A stretch of 64,000 nucleotides of DNA from Gemmatimonadota bacterium (GCA_020344015.1 CP070812.1:3609668-3673667), one strand, 5' to 3'; counted from the stretch's first letter, positions 53,031 to 62,523 are shown. Numbers and translations are program-made. Notes: generated by a model from the sequence alone, not told the origin.

Positions 53031-53687
53031 CTAACGACCCCTGTCGATCGAGCTTCTCAGGTAGATCAGATCTTCGCGCACGCCGACATCCGTGACGAAC
53101 TCCGGCAATTCGAAGGCGACAGCGTTCGCCGGCAGTCCGCCGTTCGACCCACCCTTCAACTGCGCCAACAGTTGGTCGCGCATCGCGCTCGGCAGCGGCA
53201 GCGCTCCCACCGTTACGTCGTCGACAAAGTAGACCCCCGCGCCCGGCCGGAGGCCGTCCAGCCGCCCGCTGAACGAGACGCTGGCCGTGTCGCCAAGGAA
53301 CGCGACCCAGGGACCCCACCCCTCGATCCCCGGCACCTCCTGCAGCACCACACGGCCCGCCAGTACCAGCCTTTCCTCCTCGATCGTGGCAGCGACATCG
53401 CTGACGTACGACGGGAAGTAACCTCGCAATCCGTAGTCTATCCAGGCGTTGAGCTCATCGGCGTTTAGCGTGGCTTCATCGAACTCGCCCTGTCCTAGCG
53501 CCACAATCTTCTCCTCTGCCCGCCGCGCTAGATCGGGAAGGTCCGATGACGCTGCCTCGAACGGGGCATCACTTCGGCCGACGACAGCCGACACGTAGGA
53601 CGCTATCTCGTCGCGGGCGATCCAAGCGGCCACTAGGCCAGCCACGAGCAGCGTCCCGAATCCGATCAGTTTTAGGCAGCTTCGCAT
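53031..53687 (-). CDS. Hypothetical membrane-anchored protein
   Basis: A 218-aa protein I do not recognise. One N-terminal hydrophobic helix (LIGFGTLLVAGLVAAWIA, residues 6-23) would anchor it, with the rest outside. The visible part has an acidic helical stretch and then a beta-rich C-terminal half (RLVLAGRVVLQEVPGIE, GAGVYFVDDVTVGALPLP). The ATG at 53687 is supported by the membrane helix directly after it; a longer frame would run through the end of thpR. It lies between thpR and lepB. Confidence 0.7.
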   Translation of the reverse strand: MRSCLKLIGFGTLLVAGLVAAWIARDEIASYVSAVVGRSDAPFEAASSDLPDLARRAEEKIVALGQGEFDEATLNADELNAWIDYGLRGYFPSYVSDVAATIEEERLVLAGRVVLQEVPGIEGWGPWVAFLGDTASVSFSGRLDGLRPGAGVYFVDDVTVGALPLPSAMRDQLLAQLKGGSNGGLPANAVAFELPEFVTDVGVREDLIYLRSSIDRGR

Positions 53688-53712
53688 ATTCTCACTACGT
53701 GGGGTAAGAGAA

Positions 53713-54273
53713 TCACGATTCGAGTCTCGCGGTGTGAACGACGTCGTAGATGGCTCCCGTCGGCATGAGCTGGCTCCGCACAACATCCACCGATCGAACC
53801 TGGAACGCATCGCGGTACTCGAGGCGTTCCACCAGATCGGCCAATCCCCTGAACTCGTTGGGGGACACATGCTTACGAGCTCGGCCCAACGTCAGGTGCG
53901 GTCGGAACGCTCGCTCTTCGCGCGGGAAGCCGAGCGCCGCCAGCTCTTCCTCCAGCGACTGTTGCAGCACTTGCAGCGTCGACTCGAGCTCCACACCGAC
54001 CCAGACGACTTCCGGCCGGCGAAGCGAGGGGAAGGCGCCGAACCGAGCGACGGCCATCTCGAACGGCGCCACTCCGTTGGCAGCGCCGTCGACGGCGGCG
54101 CACACCTCACGCACCCGTTCCTCTGACACCTCTCCCAGGAACTTGAGGGTGAGGTGGACGTTCTCCGGTCGGACCCAACGGATGGGGAAGCCGGAGTTGC
54201 GCAAGCCGGCGGCCGCGCTTGCGAGCCGCGCCTGCTCCGCGTCGGACGGGATGAGGGCGACAAATGTGCGCAT
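53713..54273 (-). CDS. thpR: RNA 2',3'-cyclic phosphodiesterase
   Basis: A 2H phosphoesterase (186 aa) that opens 2',3'-cyclic phosphates in RNA; the E. coli enzyme also ligates tRNA halves. Both HxT motifs are intact: H40 in HLTLKFLG and H126 in HLTLGRAR. It starts directly after the larE stop (TAG-ATG). Confidence 0.93.
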   Translation of the reverse strand: MRTFVALIPSDAEQARLASAAAGLRNSGFPIRWVRPENVHLTLKFLGEVSEERVREVCAAVDGAANGVAPFEMAVARFGAFPSLRRPEVVWVGVELESTLQVLQQSLEEELAALGFPREERAFRPHLTLGRARKHVSPNEFRGLADLVERLEYRDAFQVRSVDVVRSQLMPTGAIYDVVHTARLES

Positions 54274-55332
54274 CTAGAATAGCCCCAAGGCGGCGTAGCG
54301 AAAGCCAGCCGCCCGACAGTTCTCGACTACCGCCTCGCGGGCCCCGACCAGCAGTGTGGCCAGACAATCGCCGTCGCCGACCAGCACCGCTATCTCGCCG
54401 TCTGTGCCGGCACCCTCGACCCGGGCATCGATGCCCAATTCGATCAGGCCGCCCTCTGCCTCCCCTGCACGGCCACCCTCTCGGTCCAGGCCTACCCGGG
54501 GAGCTCCACCCTGCCCCTCGTTGAGCGCGCCGCGCCGGTAACCGCCCAGATCCAGGCAGGCGCGTGAGAACCCGGCATCTCGCAGCGCCTCGATGACCTG
54601 ACCGCGCAGTCCCGGCTCGACCAGCCCGGCCAGTCCGTCGGGATCGATCTCGAGCCGCGCCAACGCGCCGTGATGTCGCACCCGGAGATCACGCCAACCC
54701 ACTAGCGACCGCAATCGCGACTCCGCCTCTTCTATGCGGCGCAGGCGGAGGGGCGTCACAGGCGTACCGTAGCTTATGCGACTGGCCAAACACGGCGAGG
54801 CCGGCATGTCCCACGTCGGCAAGCCGGCGCGCCGCGAGAGGGCACGGATCTCCTCCTTCCCTAAACCCACCTCCTGCAGCGGAGATCGGACACCCAACTC
54901 CCGCGCCGCGATCAGGCCGGGCCGGTGGTCGTCGAGGTCATCGGCGTTGGATCCGTCGAGCACGGCGGCGCAGCCTTGTTCTTGGGCAAGCGCCACGAGC
55001 CGGCCGTAGAGGTCGGCCTTGCAGAAGTAGCAGCGGTCCCGCGGGTTGGCTGCGTAGCTGGGATCGTCGAGCTCGCCGGTATCGATCTCGACCCGAGGCA
55101 GCCCGATGGAATCGGCGACGGCCTCCGCGACCTCTCGTTGCGCTTCCGGATAGCTGGGCGAACGGCCGGTGACGGCGAGCACCTGGCCAGGGCCCAGCGC
55201 GTCCAGCGCCGCCTTTGCCAGGTAGGCGGAGTCGACACCTCCGCTGTAGGCGACCAGTACGGAGCCACACTCGTGGAGCAAGGCATGCAGCGCCCGCTCT
55301 TTCTCTTGGAGGACGTCTCTCTCCGGATCCAT
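54274..55332 (-). CDS. larE: LarE-type ATP-dependent sacrificial sulfur transferase
   Basis: A PP-loop protein (352 aa) of the LarE family, which in lactobacilli gives sulfur to the nickel-pincer cofactor of lactate racemase. The PP-loop YSGGVDSAY is at residues 29-37. PCLASRISYG contains the conserved Cys expected as sulfur donor, and CYFCKADLY is present. The C-terminal part is longer than the L. plantarum protein. No larA, larB or larC is in the window, so the substrate is unproven. A -35-like TTGACA (55394-55389) covers the comM stop just before it. Confidence 0.85.
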   Translation of the reverse strand: MDPERDVLQEKERALHALLHECGSVLVAYSGGVDSAYLAKAALDALGPGQVLAVTGRSPSYPEAQREVAEAVADSIGLPRVEIDTGELDDPSYAANPRDRCYFCKADLYGRLVALAQEQGCAAVLDGSNADDLDDHRPGLIAARELGVRSPLQEVGLGKEEIRALSRRAGLPTWDMPASPCLASRISYGTPVTPLRLRRIEEAESRLRSLVGWRDLRVRHHGALARLEIDPDGLAGLVEPGLRGQVIEALRDAGFSRACLDLGGYRRGALNEGQGGAPRVGLDREGGRAGEAEGGLIELGIDARVEGAGTDGEIAVLVGDGDCLATLLVGAREAVVENCRAAGFRYAALGLF

Positions 55333-55390
55333 GAGCCAGTCGTCGGCAATAGTCTCGTCGGCGAATACTCAGGATACCGGTCGGTGATTG

Positions 55391-56938
55391 TCAAGTTGTC
55401 GGCCGCGATTCAACCGCACGATCCAGCCCTCGATACTGAATCGCTTCCCCGACGTGTGCCGCCCGGACCGTCTCGCTCGCTTCCAGGTCGGCAATCGTTC
55501 GGGCGATCTTGAGCACCTTGTGAAAAGAGCGCGCCGAGAGGTTGAACCGACCCATCGCCGCGCGCAACAGAGACATCGCCGTTTCATCCGCCCGGCAGAA
55601 CGAGCGGACGTCCCGCGCCTCCATCTGCCCGTTCGCGAACACACGCTCGCGCACCCTGAAGCGCTCCTGCTGGATTCGGCGGGCGCTCTCGACGCGCGCC
55701 AGTACATCCTCTGAGGTGTCTCCGTTACCGGCCGCCAGCAGGTCCGGACAGGTGACCGGCGGCACCTCGATATGCAGGTCGATTCGGTCGAGCAGCGGGC
55801 CGGATACCCTGGCGCGGTAGCGACGAACGATCGCAGGTGTACAGCGGCAGGGTCGGCGCCTGTCGCCGCGGTAGCCACAGGCGCAAGGGTTCATCGCCGC
55901 AGCGAGAACGAAGCGTGCCGGATAGGTAAGGGACCGCGAAGCGCGACTGATAGTCACCTCGCCGTCTTCCAGAGGCTGCCGCAGCACCTCCAGGACGTTG
56001 CGGCGGAACTCGGTGAGCTCGTCGAGGAAGAGCACGCCGTGATGGGCCAGCGATGCCTCACCCGGCCGTGGTACGGCTCCGCCGCCGATGAGGCCGGCGT
56101 CGCTGATCGTGTGGTGCGGTGCGCGAAACGGCCGCTGACCGACGAGCCCCCGGTCCGGCGCGAGCTGACCGGCGACCGAGTGGACCCTGGTGACCTCGAT
56201 CGCTTCCGCCAGATTCAGACGCGGCAGGATGCCGGGTAGCCTACGGGCCAGCATCGTTTTGCCGCCGCCCGGTGGCCCCACCAACAGAATGTTGTGGCCG
56301 CCGGCGGCGGCGATCTCGAGGGCGCGCTTCGCGTGCTCCTGGCCGCGCACGTCGGCCAGATCGAGGGTCGCTCCTGCCCGCCGACCGAGTGTGGCGGCAA
56401 CATCGAAGTGGATCGCTGGAAGCTCCGAGCCACCGCTTAGAAAAGCGACCACATCGCTCAGCGAACCCGCGCCCCGGACATCCAGACCCTCGATTACCGA
56501 GGCCTCGGAGAGGTTGGCGGCCGGCACGATGAAGCCGGTGAGACCGGACTGCGCTACCGCCTGAGCCATGGAGAGCGCACCGCGTATTGGCCTCAGGGCG
56601 CCGTCGAGGCCAAGCTCGCCGGCCAAGGCGTAGCGTTGGAAGGAATCGGTAGACAACTGCCCGCTGGCCGCCAACAGGCCACAGGCGATCGGCAAGTCGA
56701 AGTGACTTCCCTCTTTCTTCACATCGGCGGGGGCCAGGTTGACGGTGATACGCCGGGGCGGCATCTCGAAACCCGAGTTTTGAAGCGCGGAGAGAACCCG
56801 ATCCTTTCCCTCCTTCACGGCGCTCTGCGCGAGCCCCACCGTCGCGATCGCCGGCAACCCGGCCGCGGAGTCTACTTCGACGACGACGATGTAAGCATCG
56901 ATGCCCAGTATCGCAGCACTGCGGACGAACGCGAGCAA
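55391..56938 (-). CDS. comM: YifB/ComM-family Mg chelatase-like ATPase
   Basis: An AAA+ ATPase (515 aa) that in natural transformation drives branch migration during integration of divergent DNA. An N-terminal Lon-protease-like fold (IATVGLAQSAVKEGKDRV) precedes Walker A GPPGGGKTMLARRLPGI and Walker B HGVLFLDELTEFRRN, with a zinc-ligand CACGYRGDRRRPCRC. I chose TTG 56938 because AGGGAGG lies ideally upstream; the longer frame has no support. No other competence gene is in the window. Confidence 0.9.
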   Translation of the reverse strand: MLAFVRSAAILGIDAYIVVVEVDSAAGLPAIATVGLAQSAVKEGKDRVLSALQNSGFEMPPRRITVNLAPADVKKEGSHFDLPIACGLLAASGQLSTDSFQRYALAGELGLDGALRPIRGALSMAQAVAQSGLTGFIVPAANLSEASVIEGLDVRGAGSLSDVVAFLSGGSELPAIHFDVAATLGRRAGATLDLADVRGQEHAKRALEIAAAGGHNILLVGPPGGGKTMLARRLPGILPRLNLAEAIEVTRVHSVAGQLAPDRGLVGQRPFRAPHHTISDAGLIGGGAVPRPGEASLAHHGVLFLDELTEFRRNVLEVLRQPLEDGEVTISRASRSLTYPARFVLAAAMNPCACGYRGDRRRPCRCTPAIVRRYRARVSGPLLDRIDLHIEVPPVTCPDLLAAGNGDTSEDVLARVESARRIQQERFRVRERVFANGQMEARDVRSFCRADETAMSLLRAAMGRFNLSARSFHKVLKIARTIADLEASETVRAAHVGEAIQYRGLDRAVESRPTT

Positions 56939-57096
56939 TCGCTGACCTCCCTTCCAGCACCCCGCGCCCACTGTGTCGGGGTCGGATCAAAGGAAGATCA
57001 ACGGCCGGGCTCGGCCAAGCCTTGACTCCGCCCGACCCCAAGCGCAACGTGGCGACGAAGTCGAGGCCACCCACAATGCTTCACCCTGGAGGCCGC

Positions 57097-57834
57097 GTGG
57101 CCAACTCGCGCAAAGCCGGAGAGCCGCTGCTGCTCGAGGACATGTCGTGGCCGGAGGTCGCAGATTACCTGGAACACGATCGCCGGCTGATCATCCCGAT
57201 CGGGACCTGCGAGCAACACGGCAGACACCTCCCGCTCGGGACCGACTCACTGCTCGCCGAACGGCTCGCCAATGACTTGTCGGCCGAGTTTGGCGTACTC
57301 GTCGCCCCGACCCTCGCGTACGGGGTGAACGTAGACACCGAGCAGGGATACGCCGGCACCGCCTCACTGCGCCGCAAGACGCTGCACCGGGCCCTGAACG
57401 ACCTGCTGGCCGCCTGGGAGGGGCACGGCTTCGAGGAGTTCATCCTGATCACGGCGCACTTCCACGACCCACACCTCGATGCGGTTACCACTGTCGTGAC
57501 GGAGCATGCCCGGGTGCGGGTCGTTGATCTGCAAAGTGTGCGGATCGGGCAGTTCCTCGAGAAGCAGCAGCAGCCGGAACATGCAGGTGAGGCAGAGACT
57601 TCCGTAATGATGCACCTCTTCCCCAACCTCGTGCGTAGAGAAGAGATCCACGACTACCCGCTCGACGCGAAAGAGCTGCGGCGTTACCTTCGTGGCCGGA
57701 TGCCGAAGCCTCCGCCGGGCTGCGAGGGCGCAATCGGCCATCCGTCCGCTGCCACTGCCAAAAAAGGTGAAGAGATCTACGAGTACGTCCTCGATAAGGT
57801 CAGGACGAGGCTGTTTCTGGAGCCCGCCGATTAG
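57097..57834 (+). CDS. Creatininase-family hydrolase
   Basis: A 245-aa metal-dependent amidohydrolase of the creatininase fold. CEQHGRHLPLGTDSLLAERL carries the Glu, His and Asp metal ligands, and EHAGEAETSVMMHLFP covers the later Glu. Where typical members have an NGHGGN-like loop, this one reads AHFHDPHLDAV, so the substrate is probably not creatinine. Known relatives act on formamidopyrimidines and mycofactocin peptides. I chose the GTG at 57097 after TGGAGG; a TTG at 57022 or ATG at 57076 could also be used. Confidence 0.82.
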   Translation: MANSRKAGEPLLLEDMSWPEVADYLEHDRRLIIPIGTCEQHGRHLPLGTDSLLAERLANDLSAEFGVLVAPTLAYGVNVDTEQGYAGTASLRRKTLHRALNDLLAAWEGHGFEEFILITAHFHDPHLDAVTTVVTEHARVRVVDLQSVRIGQFLEKQQQPEHAGEAETSVMMHLFPNLVRREEIHDYPLDAKELRRYLRGRMPKPPPGCEGAIGHPSAATAKKGEEIYEYVLDKVRTRLFLEPAD

Positions 57835-57865
57835 AAGGATCGGCCGCGCCGGCAGCGGCTCGCTC

Positions 57866-58561
57866 TTGCTGCCAATCATCTTGGGGGCGGCTACCGGTCC
57901 GCCAACGGGTGAGCGGCCCGACGTGGTCGACAGCGGCATCTTCACCCTCTATCTGGAGGGTGCGCGCATCGGAGAAGAACGGTTCATCATCCGCCGCGAG
58001 CGAGCGGGCTCCGCCGGCTTCGTTCTCCGAGCGGGGGCGGAACTCAACCTCAAGCTCGACGGCAGCACGATGCGCGTCAGCGTGGCGCTCGAGACGGTGG
58101 GCCCAAGTTATCGTCCGCTGCGCTACGAGTCCGAGATCAACGGCGCGGCGGCGACAACGATCGTCGGGACACTGTCTCGTGACCGAATCCGGCTCGATGT
58201 CCGATCGCCGCGCGGCGATGAAATGAAGGAATTCCTGGTGCCAGAAGAGGTAGTGCTGCTCGACAAGTACGTAGCGCACCATTACTTCTTCGCCAGCAAG
58301 CTGCTGGCGGCCGAGCGCTCCGTCGCGGCGAGCGTTATCGTGCCCCGCGATCGAAACCAGCAGGCGGTGCGTATCGTAGACCAGGGCGTAGAGCCGGTAA
58401 GCATCGGCTCCGCCGAACTCGAGCTTGGTCATATCACAATCGTTTCACAGACCGGGCCAACCCACCATGTATGGTTGGACGGCGACAGGGTAATGAAAGT
58501 CGAAGTCCCCGAGCACGCGTTCCTCGCCGTCCGTTCCGAGAACGGCGATTCGACTAACTGA
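57866..58561 (+). CDS. Hypothetical secreted beta-rich protein
   Basis: About 231 aa in the frame, probably exported: LLLPIILGAATGPP looks like a short signal segment. The body is beta-rich (GIFTLYLEGARIGEERFIIRRE, RPLRYESEING) and resembles DUF6134/DUF3108-type proteins. The start is uncertain because no ATG or GTG fits after the creatininase stop; a TTG at 57866 is the best guess. It lies between the creatininase and the Yip1-family protein genes. Confidence 0.6.
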   Translation: MLPIILGAATGPPTGERPDVVDSGIFTLYLEGARIGEERFIIRRERAGSAGFVLRAGAELNLKLDGSTMRVSVALETVGPSYRPLRYESEINGAAATTIVGTLSRDRIRLDVRSPRGDEMKEFLVPEEVVLLDKYVAHHYFFASKLLAAERSVAASVIVPRDRNQQAVRIVDQGVEPVSIGSAELELGHITIVSQTGPTHHVWLDGDRVMKVEVPEHAFLAVRSENGDSTN

Positions 58562-58573
58562 ACAGGGGGATCT

Positions 58574-59290
58574 ATGAACTTCGAACCCGGACCCGCAGAG
58601 TCCACCGGTGTCGAAGCGACACCCAATCTCGTACAGCGTGTTATCATGGTGTTCACCGCGCCGACCGGCCTGGGTACGGCTCTCCGCCGTTCAGCGCCCT
58701 GGTTCTGGACGCTGGCGATCCTGGCTGTAATCAGTGCCGTCGCGTACTTCCTGCTCCCGGAACAGCTCCTGCAAAGCACACTGGAGGCGCAGGCGCGGGC
58801 GCGCCCGCAGGGACAGGAGGCACCCGATCCGGAGCAGATGCTCAGGATGGCGCGCATCTTTGGCCCCATCGGAGCACTGGTCGGGTCGTTCGTCGCAGCC
58901 GCGGTCGTGGCCGGCGTGTTGTACCTCGCCTTCAACGTCATGTTCGGCCAGGACACGACCTATAAGCAGCACCTGAGCGCGACGGCCCACGCTTACTGGA
59001 TCGGCCTTTTGGGCTTCTTCGTTGTGCTGCCCGTCTGGATCTCCAAGGGCGAGATGACGACACAGCTAGGACTCGGGCTCCTGCTCGCCGAGGCGCCGCA
59101 GACGTTTGTCGGCTACCTGCTGAACAGCGTCACGCTCTTCGGACTCTGGAGCTCGGCGGCCCTCGGCGCGGTGGAAGCCGGCCTCTCGGGCGGACGCGTA
59201 TCGACGGGCAAGGGCATAGGGACCGTTCTCGCACTCTATGGCGTCTGGGTACTGTTCAGCGCGGCACGCCAGACGCTGTTCGGCGCCTGA
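58574..59290 (+). CDS. Yip1-family membrane protein
   Basis: A 238-aa membrane protein with five hydrophobic segments, resembling the YIP1 family. The motif stretch VIMVFTAPTGLGTALRRSAPWFW opens it, the membrane parts begin at LAILAVISAVAYFLL, and the C-terminus ends in ALYGVWVLFSAARQTLFGA. The function is unknown. A strong hairpin follows, ending the unit. Confidence 0.7.
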   Translation: MNFEPGPAESTGVEATPNLVQRVIMVFTAPTGLGTALRRSAPWFWTLAILAVISAVAYFLLPEQLLQSTLEAQARARPQGQEAPDPEQMLRMARIFGPIGALVGSFVAAAVVAGVLYLAFNVMFGQDTTYKQHLSATAHAYWIGLLGFFVVLPVWISKGEMTTQLGLGLLLAEAPQTFVGYLLNSVTLFGLWSSAALGAVEAGLSGGRVSTGKGIGTVLALYGVWVLFSAARQTLFGA

Positions 59291-59339
59291 CCGACTCGGG
59301 GCTGGGCAGCTGGAAAGCGCCGTAGGCCAGTGAGCTGAG

Positions 59340-59371
59340 GCGGCGGCCGGGGTCTCGGCCCCGGCCGCCGC
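59340..59371 (+). terminator. Strong hairpin after the Yip1-family gene
   Basis: GCGGCGGCCGGGG (59340-59352) pairs perfectly with CCCCGGCCGCCGC (59359-59371), loop TCTCGG. The T-run is weak (TTCGGTGCTTTT), so it may be partial. Confidence 0.7.
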
Positions 59372-59452
59372 TTCGGTGCTTTTCGGGTCACATCAGATCC
59401 GGGCCGGGCGACCCGGTCGCGGCCGGGATGAGCGACGGATGCCGCGAAACTC

Positions 59453-59481
59453 TTGACTGAACGGCCTCGTACGAGTAAGCA
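59453..59481 (+). promoter_or_regulatory. Promoter of the TolC/MacA/MacB-type operon
   Basis: TTGACT (59453-59458), 17-base spacer, TAAGCA (59476-59481). Transcription would start near 59488, leaving a leader of about 160 bases before the ATG at 59652. Confidence 0.55.
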
Positions 59482-59651
59482 AAAGCGCTGCAGACAACCG
59501 GATGGCGCCGGAAGCGGCCTCGCGTGCCGGTGCTCGGGCGTTGGCGTGCAGCATGTATCTTGTTGGCCGGTGCGGAATTCGCAGCGGCAGACTGCAGCAA
59601 GCTGTTTACTGTATTCGAAGAGCCCTAGCTAACCCAAGCGTGGAGTTGGTT

Positions 59652-61178
59652 ATGAAGTGGACAGCGGTCCCGAGCGCGCTTCTCGCGTGCCTCCTAGTTG
59701 GCGTAACGGGCCTCGATGCCCAGCAGATAACACAGATGACGCTGGAGGAGGCGATCGAGCTGGCCAGGCAGAACAACCCACTGTTCCAGCAGACGCTGAC
59801 CGACCTGGCGCCCGCCCAATGGAACGTGAGGGCGGCGAACGCCAACCTGTTCCTGCCGGACGCCAGCCTGTTCTTCGGCGCTTCTTGGCAGGACGCCGGA
59901 CAGGAGCAGTTCGGCGGCTTCACCAGCGCCCAGCCGGAGGTGCTGATCTCGAACTACTCGTTCAGCCTCAGCTACGCGCTCAACGGCAATACGTTGTTCG
60001 CGCCGGGCCAGCGCCGAGCCGAGCGCACGGCGGTGGAGCGTCGGATCGACGACGCCGAGCTTCAGCTACGCAACTCGGTGACGAGCTTCTATATCGAGGT
60101 CCTGAGGCTGGAGGCCCGGGCCGACCAGGCGGAGCGCGAATTGCGACGTTCGGAGGAGCACCTGCGCTTGGCCGAGGCACGCGAGGAGGTGGGTGCCGGG
60201 ACGCGGCTGGAGACTATGCAGGCCGACGTGGCGCGTGGCCAAGCCGAGGTCGCACTGCTCCAGGCCCGAAACACGGCCCGAGTTGCCAAGCTCCGACTGA
60301 TCCAGGCGTTGGGCGTCCAGATGCCTGCGGAGCAGATCGAGCTGGTGAGCGAGTTCGAGATCTTCGAGCCCATCCTCGAGATGGAGTCCTGGGTCGCCGA
60401 GGCAATGGCGGCTCACCCGACCCTCATCGCTGCTCGCGCCGACCGGGAGGCGGCGAACTCGAGCATCAAGGTAGCGAAGGCATCGTACTTCCCCACCCTC
60501 TCGCTGCGCGCCGGCTGGAGCGGCTTCACCCGTGAGGAGAGGAACCCAGCCTTCGCGATCGAGAACGCGGTGAGTAGCGCCCGACTCCAGGCGGAGGGAA
60601 CGGTCGCTCTTTGCAACACGTTCGCCGAGCTCTACGACGCATCCACTGGCTCGATACCTCCCGAGTTCAGTAGCTGCTCGTCCTTCGCGTTCGACGAGCC
60701 GCAGGACTCGATCGACATTGACAACAGGATCAGACGGCGGAACGACGTCTTCCCCTTCGACTTCTCGAACTCGCCCGTTTCGGTGAGCGCCTCCTTCTCG
60801 CTGCCCATCTTCTCCGGATTCGACCGTCAGGTCCAGGTCGAGTCGGCGATCGCGCGGCGCAACGACATGGACTACCAGGTGCGCGGCCTCGAACTGCAGA
60901 TACGGGCCGACGTCACCGAGGCGGTCCACAACATGGAGACGGCTTACCAGACGGTCCTGCTTCAGGAGGAGAACACGGCGACGGCGCGCGAGGAGATGCG
61001 CCTGGCACAGGAACGCTATCAACTAGGTGCCGGCACCTTCCTCGAGCTGCTCGACTCGCAGACGCTGACTGCCCAGGCCGAGGTCGACCAGATCGACGCT
61101 GTGTTCAGCTTTTACCAGTCTCTGACCCAGCTCGAGGCGGCGGTTGGGCGCCCGCTCGACCTGCGGCGAGGCGAATAA
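59652..61178 (+). CDS. TolC-family outer membrane efflux protein
   Basis: A 508-aa outer membrane channel of the TolC/OEP family. A signal peptide (residues 1-23, LLACLLVGVTGLDA) precedes two long coiled-coil repeats, seen in MTLEEAIELARQNNPLF, RSEEHLRLAEAREEVGAG, and RLAQERYQLGAGTFLELLDSQ. The ATG at 59652 has GGAG seven bases ahead; the longer frame has no signal peptide. It heads an operon with an adaptor, an ATPase and a permease, so the complex is a tripartite pump. Confidence 0.93.
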   Translation: MKWTAVPSALLACLLVGVTGLDAQQITQMTLEEAIELARQNNPLFQQTLTDLAPAQWNVRAANANLFLPDASLFFGASWQDAGQEQFGGFTSAQPEVLISNYSFSLSYALNGNTLFAPGQRRAERTAVERRIDDAELQLRNSVTSFYIEVLRLEARADQAERELRRSEEHLRLAEAREEVGAGTRLETMQADVARGQAEVALLQARNTARVAKLRLIQALGVQMPAEQIELVSEFEIFEPILEMESWVAEAMAAHPTLIAARADREAANSSIKVAKASYFPTLSLRAGWSGFTREERNPAFAIENAVSSARLQAEGTVALCNTFAELYDASTGSIPPEFSSCSSFAFDEPQDSIDIDNRIRRRNDVFPFDFSNSPVSVSASFSLPIFSGFDRQVQVESAIARRNDMDYQVRGLELQIRADVTEAVHNMETAYQTVLLQEENTATAREEMRLAQERYQLGAGTFLELLDSQTLTAQAEVDQIDAVFSFYQSLTQLEAAVGRPLDLRRGE

Positions 61179-61230
61179 ACCAGGAGCGTAAGGTGTACTA
61201 CCTTAAGAGGTAGTCCCAGGGAGCCATGTC

Positions 61231-62520
61231 GTGAATAGAAAGAAACTCTTCATCGCAGCCATCGGCGCAGTGATACTTCTGGTCTTCGTCGTGCTGGCCA
61301 TGCGACAGGGTCGCCGCGGAGGGACCGAGGTCCGCACCGAGGAAGTGCAGCGACGCGACCTAGTGTCGGTTGTGACGGCCAGTGGCCGGATCCGCCCCTA
61401 TCGAAGGGTGGAAATCCAAGCCGACGTCTCCGGCCGCATCATCGATCTGCGCATTCTCGAAGGCGCGTGGGTGACCGAAGGGGATACGCTGCTGATCATC
61501 GATCAGTCCACCTACCTGGCCGCGGAACAGCGCGCCCAGGCGGCACTCAGTTCCACCCAAGCGACGGCGGCACAAGCCCGGGCTAACCGGGATCAAGCCC
61601 GCCGGATGCTCGACCGTACGTTGCGGATCCGCAACCAGAACCCGGAGCTGATATCGGACCAGCAGCTTGAAGACGCCGAGACCAGCTTCGAAGTGCAGGA
61701 GGCGCTCTACCAGGCAGCCGAGCACTCGGTGGATCAGGCCCGCGCCAACCTGCGCGAGGCGCGCGATCGACTCTCCAAGACGGTGATCACCGCGCCGCTC
61801 ACCGGCCGCGTGACGCGTCTCAACGTCGAGCAGGGCGAGACGGCGATCATCGGTACGATGAACAACCCGGGTACGGTGCTGGCGACCGTCGCTGACCTGT
61901 CCGAGATGGAGGCGGTGGTCGAGGTCGATGAGACCGACGTCCCGCAGATCGAGCTGGGTGATAGCGCGGACATCGAGATCGACGCCTTCCCCGATGAAAC
62001 CTTCACCGGCGTGGTCACCGAGATCGCCCACAGCTCGATCCAGGGCGGTGCGCTCGGCTTCAGCGGCACCACCTCCGATCAGTCGGTGGACTTCGAGGTC
62101 GTAATCCGGATAGACGACCCGCCGGAATCTCTACGCACCGACCTCTCGTGCACGTCCGATATCGTGGCGGAGGTGCGGGACAGTGTGCTCAGCATCCCGA
62201 TCATCGCCCTCACGCTTCGCACGCCGGAGCCCGAAGACGAAGAGACCGCCGGCGACACGGGCAACGAGGAGATCGAGTTGGTCGAACAAGAAGAGCCGGA
62301 GGAACTGGAAGGAGTCTTCGTCTTGAACGAGGACAACACGGTCAGCTTCCGACCGGTGACCGTCGGCGTCGCCGGGCGCGAGCACTTCGAGGTGATAGAG
62401 GGAATCGAGGAAGGCGAGGTGATCGTGGCCGGCAGCTACCAAGCCATCCGTATGCTCGAGGAAGGCGACCTGGTCAGGCCCAGTGACGAAAATGGCAACA
62501 GCCCAAGAGGGGAGCGGTAA
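61231..62520 (+). CDS. Periplasmic adaptor (membrane fusion protein), MacA-like
   Basis: A 429-aa HlyD/MacA-type adaptor. One N-terminal membrane helix (IGAVILLVFVVLAMRQG), a lipoyl/barrel-sandwich domain (SGRIRPYRRVEIQADVSGRII), a helical hairpin (about residues 95-185), and a beta-barrel are in order. It joins the permease to the TolC-like channel. The GTG start at 61231 follows GGGAG. An acidic insert (residues 330-360) is unusual. Its substrate is not predictable. Confidence 0.9.
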   Translation: MNRKKLFIAAIGAVILLVFVVLAMRQGRRGGTEVRTEEVQRRDLVSVVTASGRIRPYRRVEIQADVSGRIIDLRILEGAWVTEGDTLLIIDQSTYLAAEQRAQAALSSTQATAAQARANRDQARRMLDRTLRIRNQNPELISDQQLEDAETSFEVQEALYQAAEHSVDQARANLREARDRLSKTVITAPLTGRVTRLNVEQGETAIIGTMNNPGTVLATVADLSEMEAVVEVDETDVPQIELGDSADIEIDAFPDETFTGVVTEIAHSSIQGGALGFSGTTSDQSVDFEVVIRIDDPPESLRTDLSCTSDIVAEVRDSVLSIPIIALTLRTPEPEDEETAGDTGNEEIELVEQEEPEELEGVFVLNEDNTVSFRPVTVGVAGREHFEVIEGIEEGEVIVAGSYQAIRMLEEGDLVRPSDENGNSPRGER

Positions 62521-62523
62521 TAA

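Larger units (their letters stand above)
59291..59651 (+). other. 361-bp region before the tolC-like gene
   Basis: No gene is seen here. It holds a 13-base hairpin terminator near its start and a sigma70 promoter at 59453-59481. The remaining 170 bases form a long leader with no recognisable motif. Confidence 0.6.

Noticed and set aside
53688..53870. Longer N-terminus for the hypothetical gene after thpR
   Set aside because: It would overlap thpR out of frame by more than 150 bases and would bury the membrane anchor in the interior.
59388..59600. 70-codon minus-strand frame before the tolC-like gene
   Set aside because: It has no Shine-Dalgarno site, no recognisable motif, and lies over the promoter and leader of the plus-strand operon.
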